A stretch of DNA of 64,000 nt from Amphibacillus marinus. Its GTDB lineage: Bacteria; Bacillota; Bacilli; Bacillales; Amphibacillaceae. A program made the translations under genes and the position numbers. Where the stretch lies: positions 124,001 through 188,000 of the forward strand of contig NZ_FODJ01000002.1 in assembly GCF_900110345.1 (NCBI RefSeq). The letters run 5' to 3'. Below the pieces are notes generated by a model. That model ran no database searches and had not been told where the DNA came from. It saw only the letters and a program-made list of their open reading frames with translations. This document shows, piece after piece, positions 24,662 through 32,480 of the stretch (within the stretch, counting starts at the first letter, position 1; the number at the start of each line of letters is the position of its first letter).

Positions 24662-25750
24662 TCAATCAATTGTAACGCCAACAGTAGATACACATAACCG
24701 AAGTGGTTCAATCCCAGACTCTTTCCATAACAGTTTAACCTGTTCTGCCTGATCAGCTTGATTAACAAATGCAATACCACAGTCGCCACCACCAGCTCCA
24801 GAGGTTTTTGCAGCGCCGAAAGCATCAGCAATGTCAATGAGCATTGTTAATTGCTCCGTTTCAATATTAACACCACTTACCTGTCCAAGTTGCTTCAGTA
24901 GCTGGCGGTTTTGCTTAATCCCCGTTAACACAAGTTCTACGCTCTCTTCATTAAAACCGCGTATAATCTGCTTCACCACTTTGTTGCTATCAGATAAGAA
25001 GGCTTGGTAGCTTGCCAAATTCTGCTGTTTTAGCGCTTGAACGTCGTTTACCATTGAACTAGTATTAGCGGCTTGTTTGGTCCAGCCGATTAAAAAATAC
25101 AGATTGGCAGGTAAAGCTATTGGCGTAATACATAGTGATGGCCATTCTTTTTCAATTAATTCGGGCACCGTTACCCCTTGCGCGAGCTGCTCATCGAGCC
25201 AATGGCGATCAAAGCTACGGTAATTCAACCAGCAGCCATAGGTAGCAGCTGCTATATCTGCACAGGATCCGTTGCCTTGCGCTCTCAGGTGAGCAATAGC
25301 GGCTAATTTAAATATGGTTAATGGTTGTTCAACAATAGTAGCGACGTTTGAATACTTTAATAACGCTGTTACTAAGGCTACTGAAAGAGCAGCACTTGAC
25401 CCCAGACCATATTTCAGACCAGAGCGATCATCAAGCTCACTAGTAATTAAAAGCTGACTGGTCATTACCTCCACGCCTAAACCGTTAATCGTTTCGATAA
25501 TATGTTTAATAAAATGCAATCGTTTGTCAGGCTCTGAAAACTTAACTAGACCTTTTTCAACTTTCCAACTTATGTCTGTTAAGCCCATTTGCGGTAAATC
25601 AAGTCGATTTGATCGACTTGATTGAATGTCTATTTCTAAAAATCGATCAACAGCGACCACAATACTGTCTTGATTCGGCTCTGTGATAGCATATTCACCT
25701 GCTACAAAAAGCTTACCTGGAGCCCGCACTGTATAACGCTCTGCATTCAT
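24662..25750 (-). CDS. mvaK2: phosphomevalonate kinase
   Basis: 362 residues of the GHMP kinase family: N-terminal YTVRAPGKLFVAGEYAI, the ATP loop YGLGSSAALSVALVTALL and a C-terminal GAAKTSGAGGGDCGIAF motif. It makes mevalonate diphosphate. An ATG at 25768 overlaps the mvaD stop, but AGGGGAG lies 6 nt before the ATG at 25750 (MNAERYTV), so the shorter start is chosen. It is the last of three contiguous mevalonate genes. Confidence 0.93.
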   Translation of the reverse strand: MNAERYTVRAPGKLFVAGEYAITEPNQDSIVVAVDRFLEIDIQSSRSNRLDLPQMGLTDISWKVEKGLVKFSEPDKRLHFIKHIIETINGLGVEVMTSQLLITSELDDRSGLKYGLGSSAALSVALVTALLKYSNVATIVEQPLTIFKLAAIAHLRAQGNGSCADIAAATYGCWLNYRSFDRHWLDEQLAQGVTVPELIEKEWPSLCITPIALPANLYFLIGWTKQAANTSSMVNDVQALKQQNLASYQAFLSDSNKVVKQIIRGFNEESVELVLTGIKQNRQLLKQLGQVSGVNIETEQLTMLIDIADAFGAAKTSGAGGGDCGIAFVNQADQAEQVKLLWKESGIEPLRLCVSTVGVTID

Positions 25751-25764
25751 GCTATTCTCCCCTG

Positions 25765-26745
25765 TCATCTATCTAGATAGGTAATACCTGGGCCAACCCG
25801 ACAGGTATATATGTGATTAACCGTGTCGATTTGGGTCAGTTTATCTATTATAACCGATTCATTACGGGGTTCACAAATAACTTTAACATTCGGTCCTGCA
25901 TCAATCGTAAAGTAGGCCTCAATCCCATCTTCTCGCAGTTCTTGGATAACCTCCATTACCTGAAACGTCTCGCTTTGCCAATACATAAAGGGAGGGGTAG
26001 CACCAAGCGTTGTCGCATGCATCTTTAATGCATTTGCCTCTAGCGTCTCACCAAGCTTAGTAAAATTGCGCATAACAATAGCCTGCTTTAGAGCTGCTAA
26101 ATCACGTTCTATCGTTTCAAGCCAGCCAGAATAAAATGGCGAGGTTTCGACTGTTCTTTTCATCCCCTCACGACTAAAGATCTTTTTTGCTTGCGTGGTT
26201 ACTTCAACAGCCAGAACACGCAAATCCCATTCTCCCTGCTCTAATATTGGTACCGCAAAGCTATCCGAACCGTCTTCATGCTGACCTTTCTGCCATTCAA
26301 CAAATCCACCATATATTGAACGCGTTGCCGAACCAGAGCCTTGACGTGCTAACATGCTTAATTGCTTAAGGCTAAGCTCAATTCCAGTCGCTTTGACTGC
26401 TGCTGCTGTTAAAGCAGCATAGCCTGACGCTGATGAGGCGAAACCCGCTGAAGTGGGGACAAAATTGTCCGATTCAATTCGTGCATAAGAATCGACACCC
26501 GTATAACGCCTGATTTTCGATAAAAAAACACTTACTTTCTCTTGTTCCTGATCTGTAGCAAGCTCACCATTTAAATAAAACTGATCCTTCGTCATTTCTT
26601 GGTCGAAAGAAACCGATGTTTCAGTATAAAAACGGTCAAGCGTGATTGATAAGCTACTATTCATCGGTAAGAAGAGTGTTTCATTTCGTTTACCCCAATA
26701 TTTAATTAGGGCAATATTAGTATGTGCGCGAGCTTTTGCTTTCAT
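25765..26745 (-). CDS. mvaD: diphosphomevalonate decarboxylase
   Basis: 326 residues: HTNIALIKYWGKRNE and LPMNSSLSITLD at the N terminus, the ATP loop GFASSASGYAALTAAA and GSATRSIYGGFVEW. It converts mevalonate diphosphate to isopentenyl diphosphate. The ATG at 26745 has GAGGTGATT before it and lies 29 bp inside the mvaK1 gene; an in-frame TTG at 26751 is less likely. Confidence 0.95.
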   Translation of the reverse strand: MKAKARAHTNIALIKYWGKRNETLFLPMNSSLSITLDRFYTETSVSFDQEMTKDQFYLNGELATDQEQEKVSVFLSKIRRYTGVDSYARIESDNFVPTSAGFASSASGYAALTAAAVKATGIELSLKQLSMLARQGSGSATRSIYGGFVEWQKGQHEDGSDSFAVPILEQGEWDLRVLAVEVTTQAKKIFSREGMKRTVETSPFYSGWLETIERDLAALKQAIVMRNFTKLGETLEANALKMHATTLGATPPFMYWQSETFQVMEVIQELREDGIEAYFTIDAGPNVKVICEPRNESVIIDKLTQIDTVNHIYTCRVGPGITYLDR

Positions 26746-27700
26746 AGTCAATCACCTCGTTTGTTAATTGACAGTACCATGTGTTTTCAGCACCAATCGC
26801 TTCAAGTTCTCGTTCAATCTTTAGTGCTTTTTCTAATGAAGGTGCGAGCGCAATCATGCAGCCACCACGCCCTGATCCTGTCAATTTCGCCCCTAGCGCT
26901 CCTGCTTCTTTACTAACTTGTACATAGTGATCCAAGCCTGGATCACTAACACCTAGACGCTGTAGTAGCGTGTGGGCCTGATCTAACATTAGACCAAGCC
27001 TATCATATCGTCCACTTGTTAAAGCAAAGCGTGACTGATGGGTGAGTTGACCAAGTTGCTCAATCGTTGCCTTCGTTTGATCTTGATTGGAACTATACAA
27101 CGCTTTAACACTGCTCACTGCCGCATGCGTATCTCCTACTCTACCAGTGTCAGCCACAACAATGTGTAACGTTTTTTCAATTCGAATCGTTTCAACCGGC
27201 TTTTGCCGCTCAAACCAAATGGGGTGATTAGCAGTAATTGCTTCTCGATCAATTCCACTTGGATTCCCGTGAGCAAATGTTTCTGCTAAATCGACAAAAT
27301 CTTGCAACTGCAGACGATTTAGGGGTTTTTGAAAATAGCTGTAAAGTCCTTTTACAAGAGCAACAGCAATGGCAGCACTAGACCCTAGCCCTCTCCCAAT
27401 TGGGATCGTTGATTTCAGTTGAACGCGAAAATGTGCTATCGGCTGATTAAGCGTTTCACAGACCGCTTTAATACATGCTACAAACCCCTGCATACGCTTC
27501 GGCATCTTCTCAAGCTCACCTTGAAAAAAATCACTTATAAATAAAACGGGACCCTCTAAATGCTGGATTTCAGCTTCTATATGAACGGCATCAAACGGGA
27601 CAGCAATAGCAGGTTCGCCATATACGACAGCATGCTCACCCATCAAAATTAATTTACTATGCGCTCGACCGATGGCGCGCCTTTCTATTCCTCTAATCAT
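26717..27700 (-). CDS. mvaK1: mevalonate kinase
   Basis: 327 residues: RRAIGRAHSKLILMGEHAVVYG at the N terminus, ATP loop IPIGRGLGSSAAIAVAL, and GAKLTGSGRGGCMIAL near the end, all standard for GHMP mevalonate kinases. It phosphorylates mevalonate in the cytoplasm. AAAAGGAG precedes the ATG. No terminator separates it from the TctA-like permease gene 51 bp upstream. mvaS and mvaA are not in the window. Confidence 0.95.
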   Translation of the reverse strand: MIRGIERRAIGRAHSKLILMGEHAVVYGEPAIAVPFDAVHIEAEIQHLEGPVLFISDFFQGELEKMPKRMQGFVACIKAVCETLNQPIAHFRVQLKSTIPIGRGLGSSAAIAVALVKGLYSYFQKPLNRLQLQDFVDLAETFAHGNPSGIDREAITANHPIWFERQKPVETIRIEKTLHIVVADTGRVGDTHAAVSSVKALYSSNQDQTKATIEQLGQLTHQSRFALTSGRYDRLGLMLDQAHTLLQRLGVSDPGLDHYVQVSKEAGALGAKLTGSGRGGCMIALAPSLEKALKIERELEAIGAENTWYCQLTNEVIDYESKSSRTY

Positions 27701-27751
27701 ATTATAAGTGACTCCTTTTCAAATAAAAGATAATGAAGCAGCTAGCACTGG

Positions 27752-29107
27752 TTATCGCGTTAGTAGCTGAATAATATACGGTGCGGCATACAACACCATA
27801 AACTGCACCCCATAGTTAACGCCTAGCCTGTGCAAGAAGCCCGCTACAAGTGCAATAAGCATCACACCAGCAATATTAATCCATCCGGCATCCATATAAG
27901 CTAACAAAACAACGAGTCCGAAAAATAGACCAATCATCGCCTCGTGTGGTACTTTTTTAAAAACAAAAATACATATCTGCTCAGCGTATTTAACAATAAC
28001 AAAATAGGTAAGTAGAATAGCTACTGCTGCACCGATTAAAGTTGCCCAAACGAACTCATATGTTGATAGAATATGGTGCAAATTATAATCTTCGGTAAAA
28101 ACAGGTGGTGCGTTAAATAAAGCATTTGCTGGACCAATTGCAACTGGCGACAGCGGTAACCCTAAAGCAACGAGAGGGATTAAAGTACCAGATAAATAAG
28201 CAGCATTCGTTAAACCATCCATACTCGAGATAGCTAGCGAGCTTTTTTTAACTGGATCCTTAACAAATCCAGAAACAAATTCACCAAGTAGGATTGTGAT
28301 ACCGACAGGACTCATAAAAAATAATAATGATCCCAGAAAAGATGTTACAGCACTTAAGCTTAATTCTTGTGTAGTTAATATTTTAAATGGATTAGGAATA
28401 CCTTGATATTGATTGTTTCTATCAGTCGTAATTAACTTTTTATCATACCGTGGTAGTTTTTCTCGCACCTTCCCATTTAGCAGTTCAAATAAAGTCATGA
28501 CAACGGGACCAATGGTAATTCCCAAGAAGAAGGAGACAAACACATTCGTCCCTTGTGGAACGATGCCTACACCCCAATAAAGGTGACGCAAGCCTTGAAT
28601 AAGTATAGCAAATGGCACAATTGATGCAAGTGCAATCCATCTTTGCTTTGACATAAGTGCGAGTAAAATGGCACCGAACAAGAAGAGCTGATTGGCATAG
28701 CTGCCTACGACTTCGGAATAAGGGGCCAGTATACGCGCAAACAAAAAACTTACAGGGATAGCGACCATCGTTCCAATAACCGAACCCGATACCATTTTCC
28801 GAATAGCCAACTCCGGTCTTCCATGTTCTTTAAGTACGAGGGCATGCTCAACCATTGGAGCAGCCATAACACCGCCTGGAATACCCGCTACAGCTACCGG
28901 AATGGAATCCGTTAATTTCTTAGCAACAATAGCCGCAATAAAAAAGGATAGAATGACAATCGGTTCCAGACCAGTTAGCACTAGAACAAGCGTAACTGGA
29001 GCCAATACAGCCGTCTCATCTGTTCCTGGAGCAATTCCAATTAACGTATATAAAAGAGTCGCAGCCACAGCAGCCGCAACCATTTGACTAATTAGAACGA
29101 AATCCAC
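27752..29107 (-). CDS. TctA-like multispan transporter permease
   Basis: 451 residues with about ten to twelve membrane helices. The two halves carry related segments, TLIGIAPGTDETAVLAPVTLV and DGLTNAAYLSGTLIPLVALGLPLSPVAIGPANALF, which resemble the TctA family (large permease of tripartite tricarboxylate transporters). The typical partner binding protein (TctC) is not adjacent. The substrate is therefore open; an organic acid such as citrate is a guess from the family, and the Fur box upstream would suit iron-linked citrate uptake. It overlaps the 90-aa gene by one base. Confidence 0.7.
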   Translation of the reverse strand: MDFVLISQMVAAAVAATLLYTLIGIAPGTDETAVLAPVTLVLVLTGLEPIVILSFFIAAIVAKKLTDSIPVAVAGIPGGVMAAPMVEHALVLKEHGRPELAIRKMVSGSVIGTMVAIPVSFLFARILAPYSEVVGSYANQLFLFGAILLALMSKQRWIALASIVPFAILIQGLRHLYWGVGIVPQGTNVFVSFFLGITIGPVVMTLFELLNGKVREKLPRYDKKLITTDRNNQYQGIPNPFKILTTQELSLSAVTSFLGSLLFFMSPVGITILLGEFVSGFVKDPVKKSSLAISSMDGLTNAAYLSGTLIPLVALGLPLSPVAIGPANALFNAPPVFTEDYNLHHILSTYEFVWATLIGAAVAILLTYFVIVKYAEQICIFVFKKVPHEAMIGLFFGLVVLLAYMDAGWINIAGVMLIALVAGFLHRLGVNYGVQFMVLYAAPYIIQLLTR

Positions 29108-29379
29108 TATTGCTCGCCCCCTTTATCTGCTTCAACAAATCTACGTTTTGGTTTAATAATAATACTCGATATAATAAAGCCAATAACAGCGCCGGATAAA
29201 CCAAAGATCAACGGAGCCGGATCTTGGTCAGGTGCGATAAAATAACCTGCTAGCGTTGTCGTTACTGTAATAACAACGGCTATAATTAAATCTTTTATAT
29301 TGACAAGGTCAGTCCAGACTTCTATATTTTGAAACGGTCTATCACCTTTAGTTTCTTTTACTTTCTGTTGCACAATCAT
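29107..29379 (-). CDS. small two-helix membrane protein, partner of the permease
   Basis: 90 residues with two hydrophobic helices (about 30-48, DLIIAVVITVTTTLAGYFIA, and 55-75, APLIFGLSGAVIGFIISSII) and charged tails. It starts the operon and overlaps the permease gene, which suggests a small subunit comparable in position to TctB, though it is shorter than usual TctB and has two rather than four helices. GAGGGGGAAATG marks the start. No family recognised. Confidence 0.7.
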   Translation of the reverse strand: MIVQQKVKETKGDRPFQNIEVWTDLVNIKDLIIAVVITVTTTLAGYFIAPDQDPAPLIFGLSGAVIGFIISSIIIKPKRRFVEADKGGEQ

Positions 29380-29396
29380 TTCCCCCTCTACCTATT

Positions 29397-29550
29397 ATAA
29401 AGTAAATCTTTGACCCTTACTGATTGTTAGCCTACAGGTATGACCAAAGTGTAACCTCAGCATAAAATGGGTTTTACTGACTATTAACCCTCATTGATCG
29501 ATCCGCTTTTGGTTAAAGTGTGTAACTTACAGTCAATTAACCTGCGATAA
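29397..29550 (+). repeat. dispersed two-part repeat, copy c
   Basis: Part B ATAAAGTAAATCTTTGAC (29397-29414) and part A CTTACAGTCAATTAACCT followed by GCGATAA (29526-29550). Between them lie further echoes (ACTGATTGTTAGCC, ACTGACTATTAACC). The copy fills most of the predicted leader of the permease operon. Confidence 0.6.
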
Positions 29551-29572
29551 CATAAATATTGAGCCAATCTTC

Positions 29573-29601
29573 ATTATAGATCAAGTGATAATGATTATCA
29601 A
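29573..29601 (-). promoter_or_regulatory. promoter of the permease (and possibly mevalonate) operon
   Basis: Minus strand TTGATA (29596-29601), exactly 17 bp, TATAAT (29573-29578). Predicted start near 29566, about 185 nt before the 90-aa gene. Confidence 0.75.
29586..29600 (-). promoter_or_regulatory. Fur box
   Basis: TGATAATGATTATCA is a perfect 7-1-7 inverted repeat (TGATAAT-n-ATTATCA) of the Bacillus Fur type. It occupies the spacer and part of the -35 box of the leftward promoter, the position expected for repression by iron-loaded Fur. Confidence 0.8.
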
Positions 29602-30037
29602 TTAAGACTTAGAGAAAAGCCCGCTACTATCATACCTTAAATGCTTGGCGACCGATACCATTTTGCATTACAACCTTTTTCCAAAATCTAAAAGGTTAGT
29701 ACTGCCATCTATAAGTAGCGTGCAAAGCTATTTTTTTCAAGAGGAAGAGAATTTGTGGCGGTAACAACTTTAATTCTGGCTCAAGGAGAAGTCTCACAGA
29801 TTGATAATCAGATTCAACCGCTACCAATAAAAAGCGCATAATCGCAAGTTAGTGATTCACAGCCATGCTTAAGCTCGTTCAAGCTTACCAAATGGATTGA
29901 TGCCACAGCAATTTCCTTAACTGTAAGCATCAACGGCAACCTTCTTTATCCGCCACTGATTGTTAACACCACAGGTATAATTTATCATATCTCTGTTTAA
30001 ATGATAGCCAGATTTATTTCTTTTTCGTTTGAAAAAA
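29602..30037. other. gene-free stretch before pdxK
   Basis: No convincing gene. A 28-codon frame (29755-29841, GTG start, purine-rich AAGAGGAAGAG before it) is too short to judge. CCACTGATTGTTAACACC (29953-29970) echoes the inner part of the dispersed repeat at 29.4 kb. The pdxK promoter seems to be the extended -10 TGGTATGAT at 30038-30046. Confidence 0.4.
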
Positions 30038-30081
30038 TGGTATGATATGCACTAGGATGATTATTTAGAGGGGGATTTACA

Positions 30082-30876
30082 TTGAAAAAAACACTAACAT
30101 TGGCTGGATCAGATTCTAGTGGTGGCGCTGGTATCCAAGCTGATCTTAAGACCTTTCAAGAACATAATGTCTACGGTATGACAGCACTCACTTCTATCGT
30201 TGCCATGACGCCTGCGAACTGGGGGCATGATGTCACACCAATTGATGTTAATATTGTGGAAAAGCAACTTGATACGATTCTTTCAGTGGGTGTCGATGCC
30301 ATGAAAACAGGTATGCTTGGCTCAGTTGATATTATCAAGCTCGGCGCTAAAAAAATTACAGCTGAGAACATTGATAAAGTCGTCATTGATCCTGTTATGG
30401 TCTGTAAAGGGGAGGATGAAGTACTACAGCCTGAAAACACAGACGCAATGCGTGAATTACTCTTACCACTTGCAACCATTACAACTCCGAACCTATTTGA
30501 AGCAGGACAGCTTGCCCAGACTGGTCCAATCAAGGACATCGATGGCATGAAAGCAGCCGCAATCAAAATTATTGAATTAGGCGCACAGAACGTTGTTATC
30601 AAAGGTGGTAAGGCACTAGAGCATGAAAAAGCGGTCGATTTGTTTTATGATGGCAAGGAATTTGCATTATTGGAGAGCGAACGACTTGAAACAACATACA
30701 ACCACGGGGCTGGCTGTACATTTGCCGCTGCGATTACGGCTAACTTAGCTCAAGGCAAAACGGTTAAAGAAGCTGTTATTGCTGCAAAAGACTTTGTTCA
30801 TACCGCTATTAAGCACGGCTGGAAGTTAAATCAATTTGTTGGGCCAGTGAAGCACGGTGCTTACAACGCACACTAA
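30082..30876 (+). CDS. pdxK: pyridoxine/pyridoxal kinase, PdxK (ThiD-like fold)
   Basis: 264 residues of the ribokinase superfamily. LTLAGSDSSGGAGIQADLK forms the substrate site, KVVIDPVMVCKGEDEVL is the stretch that I associate with the PdxK branch of the ThiD family in Bacillus and Staphylococcus, and NHGAGCTFAAAITANLAQG holds the anion hole and catalytic base region. It phosphorylates B6 vitamers; some hydroxymethylpyrimidine kinase activity is possible. Single gene with its own terminator. Confidence 0.9.
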   Translation: MKKTLTLAGSDSSGGAGIQADLKTFQEHNVYGMTALTSIVAMTPANWGHDVTPIDVNIVEKQLDTILSVGVDAMKTGMLGSVDIIKLGAKKITAENIDKVVIDPVMVCKGEDEVLQPENTDAMRELLLPLATITTPNLFEAGQLAQTGPIKDIDGMKAAAIKIIELGAQNVVIKGGKALEHEKAVDLFYDGKEFALLESERLETTYNHGAGCTFAAAITANLAQGKTVKEAVIAAKDFVHTAIKHGWKLNQFVGPVKHGAYNAH

Positions 30877-30887
30877 AGTAGTGATTG

Positions 30888-30914
30888 AATAGTAGATGTT
30901 CTTCATCTACTATT
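30888..30914 (+). terminator. terminator of pdxK
   Basis: Perfect 11-bp arms (AATAGTAGATG, 30888-30898, and complement 30904-30914) followed by TTTTTTG. Confidence 0.9.
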
Positions 30915-31010
30915 TTTTGTTTTAAAAAAAGCAGCCCAAGTGTAAATCACCATACTATCCACGTGTTTTTTACAGTAAACTAACAATTTTTTAAAAACAC
31001 GATCATTTAC

Positions 31011-31035
31011 GTTTAATTTTTTTGTGACTGGTTAT
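31011..31035 (+). promoter_or_regulatory. SigB-type promoter of ydaT
   Basis: GTTTAA (31011-31016), 13-bp spacer, GGTTAT (31030-31035); the SigB consensus is GTTTAA-N12-14-GGGTAT. Distance to the ribosome site is normal. B. subtilis ydaT is, as I recall, a SigB general-stress gene. Confidence 0.65.
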
Positions 31036-31061
31036 ATAGTTACAAAAGGAGGCGATAATCC

Positions 31062-31508
31062 ATGCCTTGGGATACACAAGACTATCCAAATTCATGGGTG
31101 AATTTCGATGACGTTTTGAGAAAAAAAGCAATTGAAATGGCTAATGCAATGCTGGGTGAAGGATACGATCAGAATCAAGCTATTCCAATTGCAACCTCAC
31201 AGGCTAAGCGTTGGTATACTCGTGCCACTAAGGATGAATTAGACACGATGAGGGATAAGAGCGATCAAGATCTTCGCGCAACTGATCGCAATGCTTCGAC
31301 GCGAGCTTACTTACTTGATAAGGCTGTCCATGTTTTGCCTGATCTGAACACTTGGACCGTTAAAACTGCAGGTGCAGAACAAGCAGCTAATTGCTATAAA
31401 TTAAAATCTGATGCAATTGAGCGCGGTAAAGAAATAGCAAAGAACAAGGAAACTTTCTTAACAATTCATCGACAAGACGGTACCATCCAAGACGTCGTAT
31501 CCTACTAA
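31062..31508 (+). CDS. ydaT: YdaT-like general stress protein with DUF2188 C terminus
   Basis: 148 residues. The N-terminal half (MPWDTQDYPNSW, KKAIEMANAMLGEGYDQNQAIPIATSQAKRW) matches YdaT of B. subtilis; the C-terminal part (HVLPDLNTWTVKTAGAEQAANCYKLKSDAIERGKEIA... split here as HVLP, WTVKTAGAEQA and AIERGKEIAK) is a DUF2188 module. Molecular function is unknown in the family. AAAGGAGGCG precedes the ATG and a SigB-like promoter lies upstream. Confidence 0.88.
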   Translation: MPWDTQDYPNSWVNFDDVLRKKAIEMANAMLGEGYDQNQAIPIATSQAKRWYTRATKDELDTMRDKSDQDLRATDRNASTRAYLLDKAVHVLPDLNTWTVKTAGAEQAANCYKLKSDAIERGKEIAKNKETFLTIHRQDGTIQDVVSY

Positions 31509-31514
31509 AGTAGT

Positions 31515-31555
31515 CAAGGGGGTTGCTGTTCGTGATAAATAACACAACCTCCTTG
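31515..31555 (+). terminator. terminator between ydaT and the tetR-type gene
   Basis: CAAGGGGGTTG (31515-31525) pairs with CAACCTCCTTG (31545-31555) except for one mismatch. It stands between convergent genes; the U-tracts are poor. Confidence 0.6.
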
Positions 31556-31570
31556 CATAATTACTTATTT

Positions 31571-32173
31571 CTACTCTTTTTTATTTGGCGCTACGCCTTT
31601 AATTAACATCTCAGTCCATTCTGCTGTGTAAGGCTTAATTTCCTCATAAATCATTCGATTAGAAATTCCTTCGACAATAGCTTGAAAATAGAGCAAAAGA
31701 AATTGATCCGAATATTTTAGGTCTACTTTCCCTTCCTTTCGCCCCCGATGAAACAAATCTAACATCATGCCATAACTTTCTGCGTTGAACCGCTCCATTA
31801 TCACCGAAAGACCTTGATCATTTTTACTGGTCACATAATCCATCATACTCATATAAAAATGCTGATTAATTTTATTTAGCTGCTCTATCTTGCTTTGACT
31901 CAATGCAATTAAAGTCTCTTCAAATGATTGATCCTTTGCCATAATTTCTCTTGCAATATTTATCATTCTATTAATAAAGCGATGAAAAACTTCTTGGATA
32001 AGATTATCTTTATTACCGAAATATTTAAAAATTGTTGTTTTAGCTACATGTGCATGTGTAGCGACCTCGTCCATCGTCACTTTACTCCCTCTAGTATCTG
32101 TGTTCATTAGATCAAAGGCAGCGTCTAGGATTTGACCCTTTTTTTCCTCTGTTCGCTTTTCAAAGCCATTCAA
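31571..32173 (-). CDS. TetR-family transcriptional regulator
   Basis: 200 residues with an N-terminal TetR helix-turn-helix (VTMDEVATHAHVAKTTIFKYFGNKDNLIQEV) and a helical ligand domain. It is divergent from the ABC exporter genes at 32.5-35.0 kb and most likely represses them, responding to a compound they export. The ligand is unknown. Confidence 0.92.
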   Translation of the reverse strand: MNGFEKRTEEKKGQILDAAFDLMNTDTRGSKVTMDEVATHAHVAKTTIFKYFGNKDNLIQEVFHRFINRMINIAREIMAKDQSFEETLIALSQSKIEQLNKINQHFYMSMMDYVTSKNDQGLSVIMERFNAESYGMMLDLFHRGRKEGKVDLKYSDQFLLLYFQAIVEGISNRMIYEEIKPYTAEWTEMLIKGVAPNKKE

Positions 32174-32265
32174 ATTAGGCCCTCACTTTCTCTATCTAAA
32201 ATTTATCTGTTAAAGTAATGCTGTTTCTTCCTATTTATTATATAAAATATTTTTAAAACTATCAA

Positions 32266-32289
32266 TTTTAAAACAGTGTTTTTATCATT
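32266..32289 (+). promoter_or_regulatory. candidate TetR operator, copy 1
   Basis: TTTTAAAACAGTGTTTTTAT with TCATT after it; it contains the 13-bp inverted repeat AAAACAGTGTTTT. A near copy lies 73 bp further on. Confidence 0.45.
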
Positions 32290-32316
32290 GACATAAAAGT
32301 AAAACGATTATATTAT
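32288..32316 (+). promoter_or_regulatory. promoter of the ABC exporter genes
   Basis: TTGACA (32288-32293), 17 bp, TATTAT (32311-32316). The predicted leader is about 160 nt and contains the second operator-like copy and the dispersed repeat copy b. Confidence 0.75.
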
Positions 32317-32338
32317 GAACTTAAATAATAAATTTAGT

Positions 32339-32365
32339 TTTTAAAATGGTGTTTTTTTAATCATT
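32339..32365 (+). promoter_or_regulatory. candidate TetR operator, copy 2
   Basis: TTTTAAAATGGTGTTTTTTT then AATCATT, matching copy 1 except for a central two-base change and a 3-base insertion. The pair brackets the promoter. Confidence 0.4.
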
Positions 32366-32409
32366 ACCCACTAAAGTGATTAATCAGGTTTTATTTTTAA
32401 CAGTTGTTC

Positions 32410-32461
32410 ATAAAGTGAATCTTTAACGAATGGGCGCTTACAGTTAGTTAATCTACGAAAA
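32410..32461 (+). repeat. dispersed two-part repeat, copy b (shortest)
   Basis: Part B ATAAAGTGAATCTTTAAC (32410-32427) is separated by only 9 bp from part A CTTACAGTTAGTTAATCT with ACGAAAA (32437-32461). This copy suggests that the other copies hold an insertion between the two parts. Confidence 0.6.
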
Positions 32462-32480
32462 AAACGGATAAAGGGGTGGC

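Noticed and set aside
29755-29841. 28-codon GTG frame between the Fur-box promoter and pdxK
   Set aside because: Too short for a decision, sequence unlike any family I know, and its strand is opposite to the Fur-controlled promoter.
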